Shown one piece after another: positions 6,642 through 12,584 of a stretch of DNA of 12,584 nt. The translations under genes were made by a program, and so were the position numbers. The DNA lies in NCBI GenBank assembly GCA_938012815.1, contig CALLVV010000018.1:1-12584 (forward strand). Reading direction: 5' to 3'. The first letter of the stretch is position 1. Each line of letters opens with the position of its first letter. The stretch is from an uncultured Propionibacteriaceae bacterium. GTDB taxonomy: Bacteria > Actinomycetota > Actinomycetes > Propionibacteriales > Propionibacteriaceae. The notes under the pieces were generated by a model. The model searched no databases and was not told the DNA's origin. It was given only the letters and a program-made list of their open reading frames with translations.

Positions 6642-7625
6642 TCAGCCAGCGGCGGGAGTGCTGGGTTGGGAAGTGTTGTCCCGCTTGAGGATGATGGCGC
6701 CTGCGATGAAGAGGATCGCGACGACGGGCCAGCCTCCCCATCCGGTGAATGCGGCGGCGACGGGGTCGTAGGGGTGGTTGACGTCGTTGAGAGGCGCGAA
6801 GATGAGCAGCGCTGGCGCTATGGCGTTGATGGCGGCGTGGGCGGATGCTGCTGCCCAGACGGAGCCGCCCCAGTTCATGAGGAGCTGGATGGGGATGGTC
6901 AGGCCTGCGCAGGTGATGATGAACATGAGGACGCCGAGCTGGGGGTTGTCGGGGTAGTTGTGCCCGAGCAGGATGGCGGGGGCGTGCCACAGACCCCAGA
7001 TGATGGCGGTCAGGGCGAGGGAGGCGGTGACGCCGAGGCGGTCGCGCAGGCGTGGGTAGAGCCAGGCATGCCAGCCGATCTCCTCACCCAGGGCTCCCAC
7101 CATGCCGGCCAGGAACAGCATGGGGATGACTCCTGCGATTCGCGGCCAGAAGGCGTCCCACACCTGGGAAGTGGTGAGTCCGGTCTGCCCTGATGTTTCC
7201 AGGACCTCCTGGAATTCGGAGAGGTTCGTCAGGTCGAAGTGGTAGGTGCCCAGCAGGGCCGAGGAACCGAGGGAGGCGAGGATCAGGATGAAGGCGATGG
7301 GGATGGAGAGCAGTGACCAGAGGAGGGTTTTCCTCCAGACTCCCTTCAGGCTGATCTTGAGGGTGGAGAACAGGGGCTTCTTCTCGATGAAGCGGACCAC
7401 CGCTGCTGCTGCCACCGCCGGGGTCCACATGAAGGTGGTGGAGAAGATTGTGCCGATGAGTGTTGTGGGTCCGGCGTTGAGCAGGAGCCCCGGGATGTAC
7501 ATCATCCATCCCAGGCCGAAGGCCAGGGCCGTGTAGATGATGATCGGTTTCCACGACCGGTCGACGGTGTTCTCGGCCGGCGTGGAGACCGACCGGATGG
7601 GTTGGGACATGAGGATTTTTGACAT
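6642..7625 (-). CDS. CPBP-family intramembrane metalloprotease (CAAX-like)
   Basis: A 327-aa polytopic membrane protein with hydrophobic segments near 28-50, 56-78, 101-125, 163-180, 200-220, 230-250 and 298-313. The CPBP (PF02517) motifs are in order: EEIGWHAWLYPRL with the Glu pair at 181-182, WGLWHAPAILLGHN with His214, and SAHAAINA with His263. These supply the metal-binding and catalytic residues of the Rce1-like fold, so an active protease is expected. Bacterial members act in membrane-protein processing or in bacteriocin maturation and self-immunity; the substrate is unknown. The start is the ATG at 7625 (MSKILMSQ), with GGAAAGAG upstream at 7640-7633. A longer in-frame reading from 7712 translates the 72-bp repeat and was rejected. 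It lies on the same strand as, and 131 nt downstream of, the sensor kinase gene, but a repeat hairpin lies between them. Confidence 0.9.
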   Translation of the reverse strand: MSKILMSQPIRSVSTPAENTVDRSWKPIIIYTALAFGLGWMMYIPGLLLNAGPTTLIGTIFSTTFMWTPAVAAAAVVRFIEKKPLFSTLKISLKGVWRKTLLWSLLSIPIAFILILASLGSSALLGTYHFDLTNLSEFQEVLETSGQTGLTTSQVWDAFWPRIAGVIPMLFLAGMVGALGEEIGWHAWLYPRLRDRLGVTASLALTAIIWGLWHAPAILLGHNYPDNPQLGVLMFIITCAGLTIPIQLLMNWGGSVWAAASAHAAINAIAPALLIFAPLNDVNHPYDPVAAAFTGWGGWPVVAILFIAGAIILKRDNTSQPSTPAAG

Positions 7626-7645
7626 AGGGTTTCTCTTTCCTGTGA

Positions 7646-7717
7646 GAAGACTTCTGCTCACGTCGTGGAAGGTTTTGTGCCGTGTGCGGTACAAAACCTT
7701 TCCGAATGACATAACGA
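7646..7717. repeat. 72-bp direct repeat, copy 2 (left end missing)
   Basis: It matches 6553-6624 at 62 of 72 positions, exactly 1093 bp away and in the same orientation. Nine of the ten differences are transitions. The hairpin arms are 7667-7683 and 7686-7702. The three substitutions in the stem all turn Watson-Crick pairs into G-U wobbles when read as plus-strand RNA. The left terminal ATCGTTATGT of copy 1 is missing here; that position is taken up by the protease leader and Shine-Dalgarno. It also lies 40 bp after the stop of the histidine kinase gene. Confidence 0.65.
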
Positions 7718-7756
7718 CAGGAGACCGGGGATGGTCAGGGCAGGGGCCCGGGATGT

Positions 7757-9028
7757 TCAGGACTCGACGGGGAGTGTGATGTGCGCGGACGTCGGACCGC
7801 CGATCGGGCTCTGGATCGCCAGGACGCCGTCGAAGGCCGCCAGGCGTCGTTCGATTCCGCGCAGACCGGTGCCGGTCTGGGGATCGGCCCCGCCCCGGCC
7901 GTCGTCGGTCACGCTGATCCGCAGCTCGCCGTTCTCGATCCGCAGGTCGATGTCGACCCGGTTCGCGCCGGAGTGTTTCACCACGTTGCCCAGCAGTTCG
8001 GAGACCGCGAAGTAGGCAGCCGACTCCAGTGCCGGGCCCACCCGCTCGGGAATCTCGACGTTCACCTCCGCAGATATCGCACAGTCCGCCGCCAGGGCCC
8101 TCACGGCGTCGCCCAGTCCGCGGTCGGCCAGCACCGGAGGATGGATTCCGCGCACCAGGTCACGCAGCTCGCCGAGTGCCGTGGCGGAGGCGTTCTTGGC
8201 CTCGGTCAGCAGCGCCTCGGCTGCCTCCGGGTTGCTGCGCATCATTGCTTGGGCGGTGTTGATGGTCATGCCCATCGCGACCAGACGGGCCTGGGTGCCG
8301 TCGTGGAGGTCGCGTTCGATGCGGCGCAGCTCGGCCGCGGAGGAGTCGCGGGTCTCCCGCCGGGTCTGTGACAAGGCAGCCATCCGGGTGCGTTTGGTCG
8401 GGCCCAGCGCCCACCGGACGAAACGGTTGTGCAGGTTCACCCACCAGGGTGCGAGAAACAGTCCGACGAGCAGCACCAGCAGGCCGGGAAGGGGCATGAA
8501 GGGCGCGGTGGTCTCGTTCACGGGGACGAACAGGTAGAGACCACCGTTGTGCCAGTTCTTTACGAACGGTTCCCAGATGATGGGCATCGCCAACCCCAAC
8601 AGTCCGCTGATGACAATGGTCATGCCGAGACACGCGAGCACCACGGAAACGTACAGGTCCATGAACAGCCAGGCGAAGTCGCGCCAGGTTCCGGGGTCCT
8701 TCAACAGCCACACGGCCTCGTCGAACCGGCCCCTGAAACCCGGCCCGGCCGGTGGTTGCGGCAGGTACGGGGACTCGACCCGGATCCCCGACCACTGATG
8801 GGCCATGCGGCGTTTCCACTCGGCCAGTGATCGCAGTGCCTTCACTGCGACGGGCACCAGCAGGACTCCGATGCCGAGCGGGATCAGGGCGGCGGCCATC
8901 CAGATCGCGATGAACAGTGCAATCGACACCGGCCACAGGGCCAGCAGCAGAAGACACCGGCCGAGGGCTCGCACGCTCGACCCGATGCCCGATCCGCGGG
9001 AGGCCGGTGCGCTGAGGTGGGTGTTCAT
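7757..9028 (-). CDS. NarL-type sensor histidine kinase
   Basis: A 423-aa membrane kinase. Hydrophobic segments at about 22-65 (two helices), 120-151 and 176-195 form an N-terminal sensor region with only short extracytoplasmic loops, resembling the actinobacterial 'Sensor' (PF13796) type. A short coil (about 212-236) leads to the HisKA_3 dimerisation domain with RIERDLHDGTQARLVAMGM and phospho-acceptor His242. The HATPase_c domain (about 332-421) shows the N box (SELLGNVVKH, 343-352), G1 (DDGRGG, 375-380) and G2 (GTGLRGI, 386-392). All key residues are present. The ATG at 9028 has AAGGAG 5 nt upstream (minus strand). It is divergent from its likely partner regulator at 9251. The signal is unknown; kinases with mostly membrane-buried sensor regions often detect cell-envelope stress, but that is inference here. 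Confidence 0.92.
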   Translation of the reverse strand: MNTHLSAPASRGSGIGSSVRALGRCLLLLALWPVSIALFIAIWMAAALIPLGIGVLLVPVAVKALRSLAEWKRRMAHQWSGIRVESPYLPQPPAGPGFRGRFDEAVWLLKDPGTWRDFAWLFMDLYVSVVLACLGMTIVISGLLGLAMPIIWEPFVKNWHNGGLYLFVPVNETTAPFMPLPGLLVLLVGLFLAPWWVNLHNRFVRWALGPTKRTRMAALSQTRRETRDSSAAELRRIERDLHDGTQARLVAMGMTINTAQAMMRSNPEAAEALLTEAKNASATALGELRDLVRGIHPPVLADRGLGDAVRALAADCAISAEVNVEIPERVGPALESAAYFAVSELLGNVVKHSGANRVDIDLRIENGELRISVTDDGRGGADPQTGTGLRGIERRLAAFDGVLAIQSPIGGPTSAHITLPVES

Positions 9029-9071
9029 GTCATCTCCTTGACTCTCTGATGCCCACAATCCTGCTGGCGCA

Positions 9072-9122
9072 CGGCTCGGAAAACAGTGGTGAAAATACCA
9101 CCTTTCAGAATGGTCCGAGCCG
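9072..9122. promoter_or_regulatory. Nested hairpin in the control region between kinase and regulator
   Basis: Outer arms CGGCTCGGA (9072-9080) and TCCGAGCCG (9114-9122) are perfectly complementary. Within them GTGGT (9086-9090) pairs with ACCAC (9097-9101). The interior is AT-richer than its surroundings and contains TATTTT on the minus strand. Located 44 bp upstream of the kinase start in the 222-bp divergent interval, it may be an autoregulatory binding site or a leader hairpin. Apart from this hairpin, no confident -35/-10 pair was found in 9029-9250. Confidence 0.45.
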
Positions 9123-9250
9123 GGCCGTGGCGGAGGGGCTGCCCATGTCGAAACCATCTGGTGGTCGAGTTGCACGCCCGGCCTCGGGGAACACCCAACC
9201 CCGCGTAACCTCGTGCGGGATGGCAGACTCCTTCCCGGAGGTGATGAGCG

Positions 9251-9934
9251 ATGCGTGTGTTGATTGCCGAGGACCAGTTCCTGCTGCGCGACGGTCTCAG
9301 CCGGATGCTGCAGGCGCTGGGCAATGAGGTCGTCGCCGTTGTGCAGACCGCTTCCGAGCTGCGCAGGGCGCTGCTGACCGAAGACGTGGACGTCGCCATC
9401 GTGGACGTTCGGCTGCCCCCGACGTTCACCGACGAGGGACTGCGGATCGCGATCGAGGCCCGCAGGAAACGCCCCGGGCTGCCGGTGCTGGTGCTCTCGC
9501 AGTACGTCGAGACCCTCTACGCCCGCGAACTCATGGAGGACAGGCGCGGCGGGGTGGGCTACCTCCTCAAGGACCGCGTGCTTGGCGGCGAGCAGTTCCT
9601 CGACGCCGTGCAGCAGGTGGCGGCCGGGGGCACCTGCCTCGACCCGGAGGTCGTCGCCCGGATCCTCGGACGCCGCACGGGACGTCCCCCGCTCGATCGG
9701 CTCACCCCGAGGGAGATCGAGACCCTGACCCACATGGCGCAGGGCAAGACGAACGCCGCGATCGCCAAGGCGATGTTCGTGACCGAGAAAGCCATCGCCA
9801 AGAACGTGAACAACATTTTTGACAAGCTCCGGTTGACGCCCTCCGGCGACGACAACCGCCGCGTCATCGCCGTGCTGCAGTACCTGGAGGCATCCGACCC
9901 CGACACGTCCCCGCAGCCTCAGGCGGCTGGCTGA
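9251..9934 (+). CDS. NarL/FixJ-family response regulator
   Basis: A 227-aa two-domain regulator. The receiver domain (1 to about 125) has the acidic pair Glu7-Asp8, phospho-acceptor Asp52 in VAIVDVRLPP, Ser83 in VLVLSQYVE and Lys107 in YLLKD, so the phosphorylation site is complete. The LuxR-type helix-turn-helix (about 148-210) carries LTPREIETLTHMAQGKTNAAIAK, a canonical match to the family. Start ATG 9251 has a strong GGAGG (9237-9241) 9 nt upstream. It is divergent from the kinase gene, and the pair forms a complete two-component system. Possible targets include the control region itself and the CPBP protease gene beyond the kinase, but no binding site can be assigned from this one window. 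Confidence 0.93.
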   Translation: MRVLIAEDQFLLRDGLSRMLQALGNEVVAVVQTASELRRALLTEDVDVAIVDVRLPPTFTDEGLRIAIEARRKRPGLPVLVLSQYVETLYARELMEDRRGGVGYLLKDRVLGGEQFLDAVQQVAAGGTCLDPEVVARILGRRTGRPPLDRLTPREIETLTHMAQGKTNAAIAKAMFVTEKAIAKNVNNIFDKLRLTPSGDDNRRVIAVLQYLEASDPDTSPQPQAAG

Positions 9935-10063
9935 GCAGGAGAACCCCTGCGCGGGCACACGCCTGTGCGTGGTGAGGAGCGGGTCTGGCCCTCACCTGTG
10001 AGCTTGTCAGCGAAAATTTCCGGCATCACCCAGGTTGGTCACCGGTCAAACCCAGAACCATGA

Positions 10064-10090
10064 GAGGCCGGGATCCCGGCCTCCCGGGAG
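10064..10090. repeat. 20-bp perfect palindrome overlapping a second 10-bp palindrome
   Basis: GAGGCCGGGA (10064-10073) is followed with no spacer by its exact inverse (10074-10083). CTCCCGGGAG (10081-10090) is a second perfect palindrome overlapping it. It lies about 130 bp after the response regulator stop. It could be the terminator region or a protein-binding site. Confidence 0.5.
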
Positions 10091-10606
10091 TCCCGGACCC
10101 CAAGGTCAACCATCCCGGCAACATCACCATCTACGTGGCGCGGAAGAAATGCGAGTACGACCTTGAAGCCGTGCAGTACGCCCCGGGATCGTCAATCACG
10201 AGTACTTCCACCAGGTCAGGAGCAGCTGGGAATGCCCGAAACACGTGGACGGCACCCCGGGAGGTGCCGATTCGCTGGATCGACCGGGGCTTCTGTGCGA
10301 CGTCGCCCCTGGGTCACAACACCCGGGGCGCCCTCCCGGGAACTGGCCTGAAAGTGCCATCCGGGAAGATCCCGTTTCTGCCCATGGGTGTTCTCTGGCG
10401 CATTCTGAATGATGACCGGGGATGGGAATCAGGTTTCGTCGGTCAACAGGCCGCGGACCGATCCCTCGGCCCCGTGGCCCCGGAAGAAAATTGACGAAAG
10501 ACAGCAATAATCCTCCCGAGTTGACCGATGGATGTCCTTCGTATCAATTGGTGTCAACCTTCGATAATTCCTGAAATGAGATTCGTTCGGCAGTGGTTTG
10601 GTGGCA

Positions 10607-10628
10607 TACAATGCCGTGACGAAGGAGG
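10607..10628 (+). promoter_or_regulatory. -10-like box and Shine-Dalgarno of the surface protein gene
   Basis: TACAAT (10607-10612) is a good -10 hexamer, but no convincing -35 lies 16-18 bp before it. AAGGAGG (10622-10628) is a near-perfect Shine-Dalgarno 5 nt before the TTG at 10634 and decides that start. The only nearby ATG (10611) meets a stop two codons later. Confidence 0.45.
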
Positions 10629-10633
10629 AAAAG

Positions 10634-12584
10634 TTGAGAACAGAAAAGGCCCGCAGAGGGCGGGGGGCATTGGCTGTCTTCCTGGCGTTTCTGATCGGCT
10701 TGGCCGGATTCGTGATCGCGAGTCCCGATGCCAGAGCCGATGAGGTTGCAGCCATTGACACAGCGAGTATAAAACTTGCGAAACTGAGCGCCGAAGATGC
10801 TGCGATCTACATGTGGAGCAATGTCCGGCTGGATGCGAACTGGAGCATTCCGGACGGCACCGGGAAGGCCGGTGACACCTTCAAGATCGTGTTGCCGAAG
10901 GAACTGGGGGGAGCCGAGGGCAGCTTCGACCTCCAGGGCCGGGAGGGAGATCCGCTTACCTACGGGACCTGCCAGGTCACCAGGGGCGAGGTGGTCTGCA
11001 CCTTCAATGCGAACGTCGAGAACAAGAACAATGTCGGCGGTTCTCTCTGGGTGAAAACCCAGGCTGTCGCCCTGACGACGGCCTCCAAGCTCAGCTTTGA
11101 GGTGAACGGCGGGACAAAGGTGGAGGTGCCGCTTCCCGACGGGCAGCAGGGCATCGACTACAAACCCTACGTCCCGGCCGAGATCGACAAGTCCGGGTGG
11201 TTCCCCGGTACCGATCCGACCGTCATCCACTGGCGTATCGTGGTTCCCGGATCCAAGATCTCCGATCGTTCCAGCACGACCATCGTCGACAAATACAAGC
11301 AGGCGGGGTCGAATCTCACCGTGTCCGCGGGATACCCGAAGGTCTTCTGGATCCCCAGCACCCCGAAGTGCTGGAATGAAATCGATTCCGCAGAATGCCA
11401 CAATGACATGAGTGGCGCCAGTGTGCCGTCGAGCAATGTCACGATCGATGAAGACGAGGACGAGGTGAAGGCCGTCCTCGACAACAACGGTCAGAACTTC
11501 CAGTCCGACCGAATCTACGTGTTCGACCTGGAGATCAAGACCGAAGGCGAGATTCCCGTTGGCTCCCAGTACGTCAACCGGGGTCTCGTGGATGGTGAAA
11601 TGCGTACCGCCCGCGCCGAAAAGGCCTCCTCGGGTGGCGGTACCGGAGCCGGCGACGCCGTCGGACACATCGGGTTGAAGAAAGCCGTCACCGGCGGCAC
11701 GGTCGATGCCGGAACCATCTACCCGGTGACCTGGTCCTACCAGTACAAGGGCACCACCCGTACCGGCGAACTGTCCGTCAAGGGCGACGGGACTGTGGAA
11801 ACCTTGAACAACGTCCCCAATGGCACGGTCGTGACGTTCACCGAGAAGATTCCGACGGTTGCCGGGATCAGTTTCGGTGATCCGGTGTTCTCCGGTACCG
11901 GCGTGGCCGATGGGGTTCCGGATGCCAACAGCGCCCAGGTGACCGTTGAGGGTTTGAAGACCCTCGACGTGACCCTCACCAATCGGGTCAATCCGAGGCT
12001 GTCCACCGTCGAGGTGACTCCCGGGGTGTGTGCCCCAGGCGCGACGGAGCCGACCGAGCCGACCGTGGTGGTTGGTCCCACCGATGGGATCACGTATTCG
12101 GCTCCGGAGTTCACCAAGGCCGGGGATCAGGTGACGGTCAAGGTGACTGCCACCCCGGAAGCGGGTAGAACCATTGATGATCGGGATCTTCCGGACGGGT
12201 GGGTCGCCAATGGAGATGGCACCTTCACCTTCACCAAGACGATCACCCAGCCGACCTGTGCCCAGAATGTGGTGCCGGCCGTCCCGAACGTGAGTCCGGG
12301 TGTGTGTCCGGTGGATTCGACCACCCCCACGCAGCCGAGCGTCACGGGTGTCGACGACACCGAACAGATCGACTACGGGGAGCCTGCCTTCGTCGTGAAC
12401 GGCACCCAGGTGACCGTGACCGTGACCGCCACCGCGAAGACCGGGTACCGGATCGATGTGGCGAACCTGCCTGAGGGCTGGTCGGTTGTCGACGGGGTGG
12501 TGACCTACACCAAGACGATCACCCAACCCACGTGTGTGACGCCTGTTGTTCCGAAGATTGATGTGGGTACTTGTCCTGTGGATT
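10634..12584 (+). CDS. Large secreted surface adhesin with DUF5979-like domain and repeats (3' end beyond window)
   Basis: The first 650 residues of a protein that runs off the window. It starts at a TTG with AAGGAGG 5 nt upstream. A signal peptide (basic RRGR, hydrophobic core about 12-29, likely cleavage after ARA at 33-35) sends it through Sec. Residues about 43-175 and 176-335 look like paired Ig-like adhesin domains of the MSCRAMM kind (GDTFKIVLPKEL, TVIHWRIVVP), each with a cysteine pair (113/122 and 246/255). A GGG-rich linker leads to a DUF5979-like domain (about 343-452: IGLKKAVTGG, NNVPNGTVVTFTEK, VTLTNRV). Repeats follow, of the form GVC..., QPTV, VTVTATAxxGYRI, LPxGW, YTKTITQPTC. 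A C-terminal sortase signal would be expected but lies outside. It is likely a cell-wall-anchored adhesin; its ligand is unknown. Confidence 0.85.
   Translation, partial: MRTEKARRGRGALAVFLAFLIGLAGFVIASPDARADEVAAIDTASIKLAKLSAEDAAIYMWSNVRLDANWSIPDGTGKAGDTFKIVLPKELGGAEGSFDLQGREGDPLTYGTCQVTRGEVVCTFNANVENKNNVGGSLWVKTQAVALTTASKLSFEVNGGTKVEVPLPDGQQGIDYKPYVPAEIDKSGWFPGTDPTVIHWRIVVPGSKISDRSSTTIVDKYKQAGSNLTVSAGYPKVFWIPSTPKCWNEIDSAECHNDMSGASVPSSNVTIDEDEDEVKAVLDNNGQNFQSDRIYVFDLEIKTEGEIPVGSQYVNRGLVDGEMRTARAEKASSGGGTGAGDAVGHIGLKKAVTGGTVDAGTIYPVTWSYQYKGTTRTGELSVKGDGTVETLNNVPNGTVVTFTEKIPTVAGISFGDPVFSGTGVADGVPDANSAQVTVEGLKTLDVTLTNRVNPRLSTVEVTPGVCAPGATEPTEPTVVVGPTDGITYSAPEFTKAGDQVTVKVTATPEAGRTIDDRDLPDGWVANGDGTFTFTKTITQPTCAQNVVPAVPNVSPGVCPVDSTTPTQPSVTGVDDTEQIDYGEPAFVVNGTQVTVTVTATAKTGYRIDVANLPEGWSVVDGVVTYTKTITQPTCVTPVVPKIDVGTCPVD
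12026..12583 (+). repeat. About 90-residue coding repeats with a fixed 76-residue cysteine pair
   Basis: Two complete units and the start of a third lie within the surface protein. Unit starts fall at Cys466, Cys558 and Cys647 (GVCAP, GVCPV, GTCPV), giving periods of 92 and 89 residues. The second cysteine of each full unit (TITQPTC, 542 and 634) is exactly 76 residues after the first, which suggests one intradomain disulfide per repeat. The DNA copies differ in many places, so the units are diverged rather than freshly duplicated. The array continues beyond the window. Confidence 0.75.

Larger units (their letters stand above)
9935..10633 (+). other. About 700 bp without a confident gene; possible decayed reading frame
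   Basis: An open frame from ATG 10060 to 10494 (144 aa) lacks a Shine-Dalgarno and matches no family I recognise. Its codon bias looks coding only up to about 10188 (KKCEYDLEAVQY region). From there the GC-rich third position shifts to another frame, which reads IVNHEYFHQVRSSWECPKH and stops at 10410-10412. This pattern would fit an old frameshifted gene, but chance cannot be excluded in such GC-rich DNA. The stretch is also dense in palindromes. From about 10490 onward the DNA becomes clearly AT-richer and leads into the promoter of the surface protein. Confidence 0.3.

Noticed and set aside
7626..7712. N-terminal extension of the CPBP protease and the kindred peptide MSFGKVL...HKTFHD at both repeats
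   Set aside because: The same peptide appears because both places translate the 72-bp repeat. The true protease start at 7625 has its own ribosome-binding site.
9029..9958. An extension of the histidine kinase frame by 310 residues
   Set aside because: It runs antisense through the response regulator. The ATG at 9028 has AAGGAG 5 nt upstream.
9940..9975. Terminator after the response regulator (GCACA/TGTGC and CAGG/CCTG stems)
   Set aside because: The stems are only 4-5 bp with mismatches and no T-run, too weak to annotate.
10544..12526. A 660-codon open frame on the minus strand
   Set aside because: It is antisense to the surface protein, has a composition rich in Gly, His, Asp and Arg with no domain, and no start signal. 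The plus-strand frame has a Shine-Dalgarno, a signal peptide and recognisable domains.

Overview
The window looks like chromosomal DNA from a high-GC Gram-positive actinobacterium, plausibly a Propionibacteriaceae/Arachnia-like organism. The evidence is the strongly GC-biased third codon positions, two apparently leaderless genes with a TANNNT box about 6 bp before the ATG, a NarL-type two-component system, and a secreted DUF5979-like surface adhesin. The lineage is inferred; there is no rRNA or housekeeping marker to confirm it. No CRISPR array, tRNA, rRNA, transposase or phage gene was found.

Left third (1-5771): a minus-strand gene (83-1444) is divergent from a compact plus-strand operon of three genes. 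The operon encodes a TetR repressor, a 12-TM MFS efflux protein and a 794-aa protein with an ATP-grasp domain and a swivelling phosphohistidine domain (rifampin-phosphotransferase / PEP-synthase-like architecture). The three genes overlap by 4 bp each (GTGA, ATGA). Two near-identical palindromes, together a 31-bp inverted repeat, cover the -35 region of the leaderless tetR promoter. The divergent gene has no recognisable family at first sight. By eye it aligns along its length with only the middle, substrate-binding-like part of the 794-aa enzyme, as a stand-alone paralogue without the ATP-grasp or His domains. Together these genes form a candidate drug-sensing, efflux and modification cassette with an unusual satellite protein. 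This is the best candidate here for an undescribed system.

Middle (5772-9934): a YbaK/ProX-type aminoacyl-tRNA editing protein is followed by a structured intergenic region. That region holds two abutting inverted-repeat elements, one of which recurs as a 72-bp direct repeat 1093 bp further on. The two copies bracket a CPBP (CAAX-like) intramembrane protease gene on the minus strand. Next come a NarL-type sensor histidine kinase (minus) and its response regulator (plus), divergently transcribed across a 222-bp control region that contains a long hairpin.

Right (9935-12584): about 700 bp rich in CCCGGG-centred palindromes holds at most a decayed reading frame. It is followed by a large surface protein that runs off the window. 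This protein has a TTG start behind a strong Shine-Dalgarno, a signal peptide, two Ig-like adhesin domains, a DUF5979-like domain and about 90-residue repeats with a cysteine pair spaced exactly 76 residues apart.
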